From Site-B1 sp963827785 (lineage in GTDB: Bacteria; Bacteroidota; Bacteroidia; Flavobacteriales; Flavobacteriaceae): DNA of 64,000 nucleotides. The stretch is taken from positions 1-64,000 of the forward strand of contig CAWHCT010000019.1 in NCBI GenBank assembly GCA_963827785.1. The letters run 5' to 3'. Positions 44,429 to 54,137 of the stretch are shown in pieces (the first letter of the stretch is position 1; each line of letters begins with the position of its first letter). Below the pieces are notes generated by a model, which was given only the letters and a program-made list of their open reading frames with translations, made no database searches and was not told the origin of the DNA. Made by a program: the position numbers and the translations under genes.

Positions 44429-45758
44429 TTAAACAGGAATGGCGTTTTTAGGAATCTTAAAAAGCAATATGAGCCCAGTTATAAAAAACACAATTAAAAA
44501 CAAAATGGAATAACGCATACTCCCTGTTATTTCAGCAATAAACCCATACATAAACATGCCAATCACAATTCCTATTTTTTCAGAAACATCATAAAAACTA
44601 AAATAGGATGCAGTATCTTCAGTCCCTTCAGGAATTAACTTACTGTAAGTCGATCTGGATAAAGCCTGGATACCTCCCATGACTATTCCAACAAATCCGG
44701 CTGTTATGTAGAATTGAAAAGGTGTGACTACAAAATAAGCATAGACGCAAATGGCAATCCATGAAAATATAATGATTATTAAGGTCTTTATATTTCCAAT
44801 AATACCGGAAACTTTTGCCGTTAACTGTGCTCCTATAACTGCCACCAGCTGAATCAATAATATACTTACAATTAATCCGGTAGTAGAATCCTGTCCTCTC
44901 CAATCAAGTTCCTCAACCGCAAAATAAGTAGCTGCAATCATTATTGTTTGAACAGCCATACTATAAACAAAAAAGGCTCTTAAATATCTTTTTAAAATTG
45001 TATTGACTTTAATAGCGCGCCATATTTTTTGCAACTCCATATAACCATTCATTAATACTTTCCTGGTCACTTTATGACCTGAATGGGTCCCGGTTGGTAA
45101 AAATTTAAAAGTATACTGAGCAAATAAAATCCACCACACACCAACCAATATAAAAGCAATTCTGGTTGGTTCGCCTGCATCATTAAATCCGAAATAATCA
45201 TATTTCAGGATCATAACAAGGTTAACAATTAAAAGCAGTACACTTCCTATATAACCCAATGAAAATCCTTTTGCACTAATTTTATCCTGCTGCTCCGGAT
45301 AAGCAATATCGGGTAAATATGAATTATAAAAAACAAGGCTTCCCCAAAAGCCAATCAATGCGCAGCATGTAACACAATAACCCAAAAAATAAGTTATCTA
45401 AATTAAACCAATACAAACCAATGCATGATAGGGCACCCAAATAACAGAAAAACTTCATAAAACCTTCCTTATTTCCAACATAATCGGAAATTCCCGAAAG
45501 TAAAGGAGACATAAACGATACTACTAAAAAACTTAAGGCGGTTACATAACTAATCAAAGAATCGTTATTGAAATCGTAACCCAGAAAATTAACTGTATCA
45601 CTTATTTTATTACCCTCAGAATCTTTTACAATTGTTAATGCCCCATAAAATATGGGAAACACTGCTGAGGAAATAACTAAAGGATAAACAGAATTAGCCC
45701 AATCATAAAAAGCCCATGCATTTAGTAATTTTTTACTCCCTTTTTCAAGATCTGCCAT
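44429..45758 (-). CDS. MFS transporter, UMF1 (Atg22-like) family (one frame break)
   Basis: Inner-membrane transporter with twelve predicted segments. The start KKLLNAWAFYDWANSVYPLV is the UMF1/Atg22 signature, and FMSPLLSGISDYVGNKEGFMK is the MFS loop after helix 2. In the second half, GGIQALSRSTYSKLIPEGTE and SYFSFYDVSEKIG are further family marks. The frame breaks at about 45365-45385; repair gives about 440 residues. Some relatives export amino acids, but the substrate here is unknown. The M48 protease gene upstream is on the same strand but separated by a terminator. Confidence 0.82.
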
Positions 45759-45763
45759 AATAA

Positions 45764-45790
45764 AAAAAGCTGCTCTTTATTGAGCAGCTC
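45764..45790 (-). terminator. Terminator of the M48 protease gene
   Basis: On the minus strand GAGCTGCTC pairs with GAGCAGCTT over an AATAAA loop, followed by seven T. It separates the protease gene from the MFS transporter. Confidence 0.85.
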
Positions 45791-45820
45791 CTAAAATAAA
45801 CTAATTTTTTTAAACGATGG

Positions 45821-46651
45821 TTAAAATTTGGTAATTGGTCTAAACGACGCTACACCAAATTTCTTGGCTTCTGTTTTAGCGGTTGGAGCCAATGCCGTTA
45901 AATTTGCAATACGGGATTCATTTGATGGGTGTGTGCTTAAAAATTCCGGTGGTGCCTGACCTCCGCTTTGAGCTGCCATTCGTTTCCATAACTCTGCCGC
46001 TTCATCGGGATTGTAGCCTGCAATTGCCGTAAGATAAAGACCAATTCTGTCTGCTTCAGATTCATGACTTCTGCTAAAAGGAAGCATGAGCCCTACAGTT
46101 GATCCTAAACCGTAGTACTGATTGAACATCTCTCTGTCGTTAGCATCTTTAATTGCTATATTACCTGCGACAGCACCAATTTGCTGCAACATTCCGGCAC
46201 TCATACGTTGTTGTCCATGATTTGCCAGTGCATGAGCCACCTCATGACCCATTATTGCCGCTACTGCTGCTTCATTTTCAGCTACAGGCAATATTCCTGT
46301 ATAGAAAACAATTTTCCCACCTGGCATACACCAAGCGTTTACTGTAGGATCATCAACTAAATTATATTCCCATTTGTAATCTTTAAGATATCCTTGATGT
46401 CCATTAGCATTCAACCAGCGTTCTGCTGCTACGGCAATGCGCTGTCCAACTCTTGTAATCATATCAGATTGTGAAGTTCCTGTAACTACTTTGTTCTCTG
46501 TTAGAAACTGGTCGTATTGCGCAAATGCAGTTGGAAATAATTGGGAATTAGGCACTAAAGCCATTGTTTTCTTGCCAGTAAAGGGATTGACTGTACAGGC
46601 AAGAAATAAAGTCACCACAAGTACGGTGACAATAGTATTTTTTAGTTTCAT
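45821..46651 (-). CDS. M48-family metalloprotease lipoprotein
   Basis: An intact 276-residue zinc protease. The signal peptide has the lipobox LFLAC, so it is membrane-anchored in the envelope. The catalytic motif GHEVAHALANHGQQ supplies two His and the Glu; ESEADRIGLYL supplies the third ligand. A conserved STHPSNESRI follows. This layout matches small periplasmic M48C proteases of the LoiP/BepA-like type, which take part in outer-membrane protein quality control. It has its own terminator and about 230 bp of upstream space. The substrate is unknown. Confidence 0.87.
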   Translation of the reverse strand: MKLKNTIVTVLVVTLFLACTVNPFTGKKTMALVPNSQLFPTAFAQYDQFLTENKVVTGTSQSDMITRVGQRIAVAAERWLNANGHQGYLKDYKWEYNLVDDPTVNAWCMPGGKIVFYTGILPVAENEAAVAAIMGHEVAHALANHGQQRMSAGMLQQIGAVAGNIAIKDANDREMFNQYYGLGSTVGLMLPFSRSHESEADRIGLYLTAIAGYNPDEAAELWKRMAAQSGGQAPPEFLSTHPSNESRIANLTALAPTAKTEAKKFGVASFRPITKF

Positions 46652-46883
46652 TATTATGATTATTAAATTAATTAATCTATCGAATAAATTTACAAAAACC
46701 GTTCCTTTTTCATCAGTTATCTTAAATAAAAAATTATTCCTAAAATCGATGAACGGGCAATTTTTTCTTTAAAAGGATTAGAATTGAGTTAAAAGAAAAC
46801 ATTTATAGGTTTGATTAATGTAATCATCAGTATTATTAATCGACTTAGCTAATAATCGATCAATTAATTATGTATTTTTAAGT

Positions 46884-47367
46884 ATGAAAAAAATTGCACT
46901 GTTTAGTTTAGCTTTATTGCTGTTCAATTGTAATGGCAAAGCACAAAAAAAAGATAGCGGAAAATAAAGTCTATAAAGTCTCAAAGACTGATGCCGAATG
47001 GAAAACCCAGTTAAGTGACCTGGAGTATAAGGTTTTAAGAAAAGCAGGTACCGAACCAAGATATTCAAGCGAATTCAATGACAATAAAGAAGTTGGAACC
47101 TATGTTTGTAAAGCTTGTGGAACACCATTGTTTAAAAGCGAATTTAAATACGATTCGGGTTCTGGATGGCCAAGTTTTGACAGAGAAATTGAAGGGAATG
47201 TTGATTTTTCTACCGATAAAGATCTGGGATATACCAGGACAGAGGAACATTGCGCTAATTGTGGTGGTCATCTGGGACATGTTTTTAATGATGGTCCAAA
47301 GGAAACCACAGGCAAGCGTCACTGCGTTAACGGGGTTGCGTTAAAATTCATTCCTGACAACGAATAA
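46884..47367 (+). CDS. msrB: Peptide-methionine (R)-S-oxide reductase, exported (one frame break)
   Basis: Repairs methionine-R-sulfoxide in proteins. The ATG at 46884 gives MKKIALFSLALLLFNCNGKAQ, a lipoprotein-type signal, so this copy acts in the envelope. One missing base in the A-rich stretch at about 46950-46965 breaks the frame right after the signal. The catalytic part is complete: YVCKACGTPLF and EEHCANCGGHLG give the zinc Cys pairs, SGSGWPSFD follows, and RHCVNGVAL holds the catalytic Cys. The corrected length is about 161 residues. The DUF1572 gene follows at 20 bp. Confidence 0.88.
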
Positions 47368-47386
47368 TTTTTTAATTATGTAGACC

Positions 47387-47937
47387 ATGGAAAGCTATAA
47401 AGAAAGTGTTATCAAGCAATTTCAGTATTACAAGATGCTGGGTGATAAAACTTTCGAACAGTGGAAAATAAAGATATTCAATGGCAATACAATAGTGAAA
47501 GTAATAGCGTAGCTATAATTGTAAAACATTTAGTAGGTAATATGCTTAGTCGTTGGACCAATTTTTTGTCGGAGGATGGTGAAAAGGAATGGAGACAGCG
47601 TGATTCAGAATTTGAATATGCCTATTTTTCCAAAGAAGATATGATCACCGCCTGGGAAAAAGGTTGGGATTGTGTTTTCAATGCGATTACTCCTTTACAG
47701 GACGATGATTTTGAGCGCCTTGTGTATATAAGGAATCAAGGGCATACCGTCACGGAGGCTATTAACAGACAATTGGCTCACTATTCCTATCATGTTGGTC
47801 AAATCGTCTTTCTTGGTAAAATGATCAAAGGAAATGAATGGAAATCCTTATCAATTCCTAAAGGAAATTCTGGAAAATATAATAAGGATAAATTTAGCAA
47901 GGATAAAACCAGAAAACATTTTACAGATGATTTATAA
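47387..47937 (+). CDS. DUF1572 (DinB-like) protein (one frame break)
   Basis: Starts MESYKESVIKQFQYYKMLGD; the frame breaks at about 47459 and continues as NKDIQWQYNSESNSVAIIVK. The four-helix DinB-like fold is supported by HLVGNMLSRWTNFLSEDGEK and the late AHYSYHVGQIVFLGKM with metal-type His residues at conserved places. The repaired length is about 183 residues. Some DinB-superfamily members are thiol-dependent transferases; for DUF1572 no activity is established that I can cite. It probably shares a transcript with msrB and ends in a terminator. Confidence 0.8.
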
Positions 47938-47954
47938 TTTGTTTATTAAAAAAT

Positions 47955-47982
47955 ATGCCTGCAAGTTAGCAGGCTTATTTTA
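47955..47982 (+). terminator. Terminator after the DUF1572 gene
   Basis: The stem GCCTGC / GCAGGC at 47957-47974 with a six-base loop and a T-rich tail. Confidence 0.75.
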
Positions 47983-48000
47983 TTAGTATATTTTTCAATT

Positions 48001-48926
48001 TTATTCTAATGCTTTTGCCGTATAATAACCTGTTTCTCGTGTTATTTTCCCTTCATCATTAAAGATGATTAATTAAAAGATGGTAAAACCACTTTTTTTT
48101 TACCATCCGATTTTCTGGTAAATCTGACATTCCACCAGGACTGAACCACTTTAGCATTTCCCAATTCATATTCCAAATAATCCGGATATCCCCTAACATC
48201 AATACTATCAATGGTCCATACGATGTTAGGCCCTTGAACATTTCTTTTTCCTCTGCAACGGTGTGAGATTTTCCACGTTCCATATCTAAATTTGTAAAAG
48301 TAGCATCTTCAGTAAAATAACTAAATGCCTTGTCAACATCACCATTCTCTAATGCACCCATCATTAATCTGACGGTATTGATATTATCATGGTTATTATA
48401 AATTATACCATTGGTTCTTGGTGCATAACTTCTTCTCATTTCTGCCCATGGTAAATCGTTATCGTAAGTGATCATGTTTTTAATTTTGTTATCATTTGTC
48501 ATTCTAAACAGACGATGAATTGGCATATCTATTCTTACCCCGGTTTATTATCAATAGCTTTTAAGTGATCCCATGTTTGTACCCATAAACCATCATCATC
48601 CCTTGTATTCTAACGCATCGGGATAAGCACCAGAAGATCTTTTATAACTGGTATAAGACCAATTTTCTTTTACCCATTTTAACCTCCTTTAAAAAATTCT
48701 CTTTATCCCTCCCTTTAGCATCTTTATTGGTGCTAGTGCCTTTATAAGATCTAAAGTCATCAGCCAAATAACTTGCCATTTTATCAATCTCCAGAATAAA
48801 AGGCTTTCCACATGACTCTACTGCAACAATAGCAGGATGTTCTTTGTAAACAGTTCCGTTTTTTGTTTTTTGCGAATACATGATGCTAGTAACTAGCAAC
48901 ATGACAATGATTACTTTTGTTTTCAT
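48001..48926 (-). CDS. Secreted two-domain NTF2/SnoaL-like protein (frame broken)
   Basis: The signal peptide MKTKVIIVMLLVTSIMYSQ starts the protein. Two SnoaL-like cone domains follow. The first holds EIDKMASYLADDF and, in shifted frames, WSYTSYKRSS; the second holds VRLMMGALENGDVDKAFSYF, FTNLDMERGKS and, after a further shift, GYPDYLEYELGNAKVVQSWW and FNDEGKITRETGYY. Breaks lie at about 48680, 48600, 48540, 48215 and 48060. The repaired length is about 307 residues. The two-domain plan is the same as in the gene at 1286-2193, so both belong to one family. It stands alone between two terminator-bounded regions; function unknown. Confidence 0.6.
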
Positions 48927-49061
48927 TTTTAAAAATTTAGTTGGTTAATATCAATTTAATAAAAAATCTGAGAACCAGACTATTATGTTAATAAGTATTT
49001 TCTAAGTTAGTATCAGATTTTATTAATTACACACTAATTTATTTATTCAAAATAGGTTTTG

Positions 49062-49069
49062 TAAATTTG
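49062..49069 (+). promoter_or_regulatory. Possible -7 element for lpdA
   Basis: TAAATTTG fits TAnnTTTG and lies 28 bases before the lpdA ATG. No TTG is found 19 bases upstream (TTT instead), so support is partial. Confidence 0.3.
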
Positions 49070-49097
49070 TAGCTTCAAATAATCATAACAAAACAAC

Positions 49098-50469
49098 ATG
49101 AGTAAATACGATATTATTGTTTTAGGAAGTGGCCCCGGAGGATATGTTACCGCAATTAGAGCCTCACAATTGGGTTTTAAGACCGCCGTAATAGAAAAAG
49201 AAAGCCTGGGAGGTGTTTGTCTGAATTGGGGATGTATCCCAACTAAAGCCTTTTAAAATCGCTCAGGTTTTCGATTATTTAAATCATGCTGAGGATTATG
49301 GATTAACTGTAAAAGGTGCTGACAAAGATTTTGATGAGGTTGTAAAGCGAAGTCGAGGTGTTGCCGATGGCATGAGTAAGGGAGTTCAGTTCTTAATGAA
49401 AAAGAATAAGATTGACGTCATTAAAGGCTTCGGAAAAATAAAACCCGGAAAAAAAGTGGAGGTTGACGGCAAAGAATACACTGCCGATCATATTATTATT
49501 GCAACAGGTGCGCGATCACGGGAATTACCGAGTCTACCACAGGACGGTAAAAAAGTGATAGGATATCGCGAAGCAATGACCTTTAAAAACACAGCCAAAA
49601 ACGATGATCGTTGTAGGTAGCGGTGCCATTGGAGTTGAATTTGCTCATTTCTATAATGCCATGGGAACGGATGTAACTATAGTTGAATTCTTACCAAATG
49701 TAGTTCCTGTTGAAGATGAGGAAGTATCAAAACAGTTTGAACGTTCTTTTAAAAAAGCTGGAATCAAAGTAATGACATCTTCGAAGTTAAAAAAGTTGAT
49801 ACTTCAGGAAAACGGTAAAGGCAACAGTAAAAACCAAAAAAGGAGAAGAAGTTCTGGAGGCTGAAATTGTCTTGTCTGCAGTTGGTATTACATCAAATCT
49901 TGAAAATATTGGATTGGAAGATGTTGGAATTGCGGTCGACAGAAATAAAATATTGGTCAATGATTGGTATCAGACCAACATTCCGGGCTACTTATGCTAT
50001 TGGTGATGTTGTTCCCGGACCGGCATTGGCACATGTCGCTTCAGCTGAAGGAATTACCTGTGTTGAAAAGATTGCGGGACTACATGTAGAGCCCTTGACT
50101 ACGGAAATATTCCCGGGTGTACCTATGCTACTCCCGAAATTGCCAGTGTTGGTATGACCGAAAAACAAGCCAAGGAAGCTGGCTATGAATTGAAAATTGG
50201 TAAATTTCCTTTTTCGGCCAGGTAAAGCAAGTGCAGCCGGCACAAAGGATGGATTTGTAAAAGTGATCTTCGATGCTAAATATGGCGAATGGTTAGGTTG
50301 TCATATGATTGGTGCAGGTGTAACCGATATGATCGCCGAAGCTGTACTGGGAAGAAAACTTGAAACTACAGGTCATGAAGTGTTAAAAACTATTCATCCC
50401 CACCCTACTATGAGTGAAGCAGTTATGGAAGCTGTTGCCGATGCTTATGGTGAAGTAATTCACATCTAA
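49098..50469 (+). CDS. lpdA: Dihydrolipoyl dehydrogenase (frame broken)
   Basis: FAD enzyme (E3) that reoxidises lipoamide in pyruvate and 2-oxoglutarate dehydrogenase complexes, or the glycine cleavage system. Visible parts are the N-terminal FAD motif IIVLGSGPGGYVTAI, redox disulfide GGVCLNWGCIPTK, NAD motif VVGSGAIGVEFAHFY, second FAD motif YAIGDVVPGPALAHVAS, and the C-terminal active-site HPHPTMSEAVMEA. The frame breaks at about 49254, 49590, 49805, 49965, 50105 and 50215. The repaired length is about 460 residues. All catalytic parts survive, so sequence error is more likely than decay. It is monocistronic, with a terminator-like hairpin after it. Confidence 0.92.
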
Positions 50470-50506
50470 ATTCCTAGATTTTTAGACTTCCTTGATTAAC
50501 TATATA

Positions 50507-50543
50507 TAAAAGTTTCGAGAAATTTCGGAACTTTTATATTTTT
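50507..50543 (+). terminator. Terminator-like hairpin after lpdA
   Basis: The stem AAAAGTT-CG / CG-AACTTTT with small bulges is followed by a T-rich tail. It lies just upstream of the next ATG at 50549. Confidence 0.55.
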
Positions 50544-50548
50544 ACTTT

Positions 50549-51191
50549 ATGAATAAATCAATCCCTTCTCCATTAGTAATTATTTTTCTATTAATTCTGA
50601 TTTCATGTAAATCTTTAAAATCTAATACTGATATTCCTATTTGAATCGTGTAAATTAGTTACTTTAACAGATAATGGTATAGAATTTAACAAATTAACCA
50701 GCGATAACCATTTAGTTTTTACATTTTCTTACAATAGAATTCTTTCAAGATTAGATACAGTAGTTCAACAAAAATATAAATTACATACAGAAGAATTAAC
50801 TAAAGAAGTTATAAAAAAGGTGCTTCCAAATATAGTTATTCTAGAAAATGAAAAAAGCAAAACATGGTCATACAATGATGTTTATCATAATAGTTTTGTT
50901 CCTTTATGGCATAGATATAATGAGGATCCTAATTCACTTAAGAAATATATTAATTATATCGCATTAGATTCAGAATATAAAAACCAATTGATTATTGAAA
51001 TTTCATCTTACATCCTTCCAAATAGAAATAGTCCAAATACTCATATAAAAGCTTTTATTATTGATGCTTCCGCAAACACATTACTTTATTATGATGCTGT
51101 ATCATCAAATTGTGATAGTAGAAATGATAATGCCTATGTAAAAGCTCTTTACTTTGTTCTGGAAAGAATTAAAAATCAAATAAAACTTTGA
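50549..51191 (+). CDS. Lipoprotein of unknown function (frame broken)
   Basis: The start MNKSIPSPLVIIFLLILISC is a lipoprotein signal. A frame break at about 50640 (TTTGAATCG) separates it from the rest; one fewer T gives IPIESCKLVTLTDNGIEFN. The mature part is mixed alpha/beta without recognised motifs (FTFSYNRILSRLD, IIEISSYILPNRN, FIIDASANTLLYYD). The repaired length is about 213 residues. Its last 16 bases overlap the 3' end of aroQ on the other strand. Function unknown. Confidence 0.55.
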
Positions 51192-51592
51192 ATAGCCAGT
51201 TCATAACTTTGGAGTCCGAAACCAAGAATGACTCCTTTGGCAACGGGAGATATATATGAGAAATGCCTGAATTCCTCTCTGGAGAAAGTATTGGAAATAT
51301 GTACTTCCACAACCGGTGTTTTAATAGCTTTTACGGCATCCCCTATTCCAACTGAAGTATGCGTATAGGCTGCAGCATTTAATATGATCCCATCATAACT
51401 AAACCCAACTTCCTGTAACTTATCAATGAGTTCTCCCTCAATATTCGATTGAAAATAATCAATGGATACACCCGGATACTTAGACTTTACTTCATCTAAA
51501 AACTCAGTAAATGACAAGTTTCCATATATCTCAGGTTCGCGTTTCCCCAGAAGATTTAAGTTAGGACCATTAATGATGATTAGTTTTTTCAT
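51176..51592 (-). CDS. aroQ: Type II 3-dehydroquinate dehydratase
   Basis: Third step of the shikimate pathway: 3-dehydroquinate to 3-dehydroshikimate. An intact 138-residue protein with the start IIINGPNLNLLGKREPEIYG (catalytic Tyr and Arg), FQSNIEGELIDKL, ILNAAAYTHTSVGIGDAV, EVHISNTFSREEFRHFSYIS (catalytic His and substrate-binding Ser) and the final GFGLQSYELA. The length is slightly short of the usual 145 but complete. It is the only shikimate gene seen here, and is separated from the xer gene by two barrel genes. Confidence 0.94.
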   Translation of the reverse strand: MKKLIIINGPNLNLLGKREPEIYGNLSFTEFLDEVKSKYPGVSIDYFQSNIEGELIDKLQEVGFSYDGIILNAAAYTHTSVGIGDAVKAIKTPVVEVHISNTFSREEFRHFSYISPVAKGVILGFGLQSYELAIQSFI

Positions 51593-51620
51593 TTAAACAA
51601 AAGTACAAAAGTTATCACAT

Positions 51621-51650
51621 AAAAAAGGAAGCCAAATGGCTTCCTATTAA
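51621..51650 (-). terminator. Terminator of the first barrel gene
   Basis: The stem GGAAGCC / GGCTTCC over a four-base loop at 51627-51644, with a T-run on the minus strand. Confidence 0.85.
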
Positions 51651-51670
51651 ATAATTTGTTATCCTTAATT

Positions 51671-52249
51671 TTAGAAGAAATATCCAACACTCAATTGGAT
51701 GACACTATTTTGATTTTTAAAGTCATCAGAACCTTCACCGTCGTTTATATTAGACAAACCCAAATTATATCTCGCCCCAAAATTCAAACCACTTTCTAAT
51801 TTGTAGCCTACACCTAGGTTCGCTCCAAAATCGATTCCTTTGGTTTCATCTTTAAAGTCTATAGATTCTCCACCACCTTCAGCTTTTGCTGACAATAAAA
51901 ATCCTACTTGTGGTCCTGCCTCTAAACTAAATCCATCGGCAACATAAAATTTTGCCATAATTGGTAAATTGATGTAATCTATCTTTAAATCTACATCAAT
52001 ACCCTCAAAACTGTCTTTTGCCCCTTGAGCAGAATATAGCAATTCCGGTTGCACTGAAAATTTATCTGAAACAGAGATTTCTGCCACAGCACCAATATGA
52101 AAAGCAGTTCTACTGTCAAGTCCATCTGTTTCATCTCCTGAAACAGATGCCAAATTTAGACCTGCTTTAGCTCCAAATTTTACTTCCTGAGCATTTAAAT
52201 TAGTTAAACCAAAAACAATAATCGCAATAATTAAAAATGATTTTTTCAT
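51671..52249 (-). CDS. Outer-membrane beta-barrel protein, paralog 1
   Basis: An intact 192-residue protein. The signal peptide ends TNLNAQ; an eight-strand type barrel follows with the family marks VKFGAKAGLNLASVSGDE, FHIGAVAEISVSDKFSVQPE and LYSAQGAK. Further marks are INLPIMAKFYVADGFSLEAGPQVG, written here as two overlapping strands, and the final IQLSVGYFF with C-terminal aromatic residues used by the BAM machine. It belongs to the porin-family barrel group (PF13568-like) frequent in Bacteroidota. Its neighbour at 52500-53078 is a close paralog. The ligand is unknown. Confidence 0.82.
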   Translation of the reverse strand: MKKSFLIIAIIVFGLTNLNAQEVKFGAKAGLNLASVSGDETDGLDSRTAFHIGAVAEISVSDKFSVQPELLYSAQGAKDSFEGIDVDLKIDYINLPIMAKFYVADGFSLEAGPQVGFLLSAKAEGGGESIDFKDETKGIDFGANLGVGYKLESGLNFGARYNLGLSNINDGEGSDDFKNQNSVIQLSVGYFF

Positions 52250-52450
52250 AATTACTATGTTTTTAAAATTAGTATATATAAAATTATTACATTTTTTGCC
52301 ACAAAATTTTTATTCGATAAAACATTAACAATTAGCATAAAAAAAAAGAGCTATTCGTTTGTTTTATAGGCATTTAAACAACTGACACTTTTAACAATTT
52401 TGTCGATTAAATTTGTTCAATAACCAAGACCTAATGACTAAATTAGTCAA

Positions 52451-52482
52451 AAAAAAACCGAAGCAATTAACTTCGGTTTTAA
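52451..52482 (-). terminator. Terminator of the second barrel gene
   Basis: The stem AAAACCGAAG / CTTCGGTTTT with a seven-base loop, followed by a T-run on the minus strand. Each barrel gene thus has its own terminator. Confidence 0.85.
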
Positions 52483-52499
52483 TATTAAGTTTTAGAATC

Positions 52500-53078
52500 T
52501 TAGAAGAAATATCCTACACTTATCTGGATGACGCTGTTTTTATATTCTGCACCACCATCTAATTCTTCTGAATCATTCATATCTGTTAATCCCAGATTGT
52601 ATCTCGCACTAAAGTTCAATCCATTCTCAAGCTTATAACCCAAACCAAAATTAACACCAATATCAATACCTTTTAAATCTTCCTTAAAGTCTTCTTCACC
52701 ACCATCATACTCGAACTTAGCAGATGATAAAATACCTACTTGAGGTCCTGCTTCCAAACTTAATCCTTCTGTTACATAATACTTAGCCATTATTGGAATA
52801 TTTATAAAATCCACTTTTGCTGTTCCTGTATCTCCTGGATCCTCATAATCTGATCCTTGAGCAGAATACAATATTTCCGGTTGAACAGCAAACACGTCTG
52901 AAAACATAATTTCCGCCATAAACCCAACATGGAAGGCTGTGCGACCATTAAAACTATCCACATCTGGACCTGTAATGTCAGAAAAATTTACACCTGCTTT
53001 TGCACCAAAATTTACTTGTGCAATAGAAATTGTCAAACTAAAAAGCGCTAAGGCTGTGAGCAAAAATAATTTTTTCAT
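52500..53078 (-). CDS. Outer-membrane beta-barrel protein, paralog 2
   Basis: Same length (192 residues) as the gene at 51671-52249 and aligned with it throughout: signal peptide ending SIAQ, VNFGAKAGVNFSDITGPD, FHVGFMAEIMFSDVFAVQPE, ILYSAQGSDYED, AGPQVGILSSAKFE and the final IQISVGYFF. The extracellular loops are more acidic than in paralog 1 (EEDFKEDLKG, DSEELDGGAE). The pair arose by tandem duplication but diverged well beyond recent repeats. The roughly 250 bp between them and the separate terminators suggest separate control. Function unknown. Confidence 0.82.
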   Translation of the reverse strand: MKKLFLLTALALFSLTISIAQVNFGAKAGVNFSDITGPDVDSFNGRTAFHVGFMAEIMFSDVFAVQPEILYSAQGSDYEDPGDTGTAKVDFINIPIMAKYYVTEGLSLEAGPQVGILSSAKFEYDGGEEDFKEDLKGIDIGVNFGLGYKLENGLNFSARYNLGLTDMNDSEELDGGAEYKNSVIQISVGYFF

Positions 53079-53240
53079 AATAAACGGTTTTAATTGATTG
53101 TTTACTTATTTAAAAATTATCTTTTTAGTATTTCCCCTTGAAACAACTATCTAAAATACGAATTTTATTAATTAAAGCCTAACAATTCAAATCCTTTCTT
53201 AGCATTCATCAAGTCAAAATATTACATTATTTTTACAAAA

Positions 53241-54135
53241 ATGAATTGGAGCAACTCTTTACAGGATTACAAACACTATCTAAAACTAGAGCGAGGTCTT
53301 TCCGGTAACTCCATTGAAAATTACTCAATGGATGTTGAAAAACTAATGCTTTTTCTGGAAGATAATGACTATAAGATCAGTCCTGTTTCCATTGAGAAAG
53401 GAACCATTCAGGAGTTTATTTATTCCATTTCAAAACAAGTCAATGCGCGTTCTCAGTCCAGAATAATTTCAGGATTAAGAAGCTTTTTTGATTATTTGGT
53501 TTTTGAAGATTATCGACCAACGAATCCTTTAGATTTTATTGAATCTCCCAAAATTGGTAGGAAATTGCCCGATACATTGTCCACAGGAAATTGATGAAGT
53601 TAACTTGCAATTGATTTAAGCAAACCTGAAGGTGAGCGCAATAGAGCGATCATAGAAACCTTTATAGCTGTGGATTACGTGTTAGTGAATTGACCAATTT
53701 GAAAATTTCAGATCTTTTTTTGATGAAGGTTTTATCAAGGTCACAGGAAAGGGCGACAAACAACGCTTCGTTCCGATCGCAGAAAGCACCAAAAATATAT
53801 TTCTATTTATAAAAATGACATTCGATCACTTGAATATTGATGTTGTTTCAGAATTCAAAGACACTTTGTTTTTGAATCGAAGAGGAAGACAATTGACCCG
53901 AGCCATGATCTTTACCATTGTAAGACAACTTGCCGAAAGAACTGGGCTCAAAAAAACAATTTCTCCCCATACTTTCAGGCATTCCTTTGCAACACATTTA
54001 TTAGAAAATGGTGCCGATTTGAGATCAATTCAACTCATGCTCGGCCATGAGAGCATCACTACCACCGAGATTTATATGCATGTTGACAGACGTCACCTTT
54101 CAGAGGTTATTCATAAATTTCATCCAAGAAAATAA
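53241..54135 (+). CDS. xerD: Site-specific tyrosine recombinase, XerD-like (frame broken)
   Basis: Resolves chromosome dimers at dif together with its partner. The N-terminal SAM-like domain (DYKHYLKLERGLSGNSIENY) is intact. The catalytic domain shows CGLRVSELTNLKISDLF (first Arg), VTGKGDKQRFVPI (Lys), HTFRHSFATHLLENGADLRS (His-Arg), LGHESI and the nucleophile Tyr in TTTEIYMHVD. The frame breaks at about 53580, 53620, 53670 and 53715; the repaired length is about 298 residues, right for XerC/XerD. I choose XerD over XerC by general similarity only. It converges with rny. Confidence 0.85.
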
Positions 54136-54137
54136 AG

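Noticed and set aside
53241..54135. Tyrosine recombinase as a sign of a mobile element
   Set aside because: Length and motifs fit the housekeeping Xer type, the neighbours are core genes, and no att repeats or cargo genes are seen.
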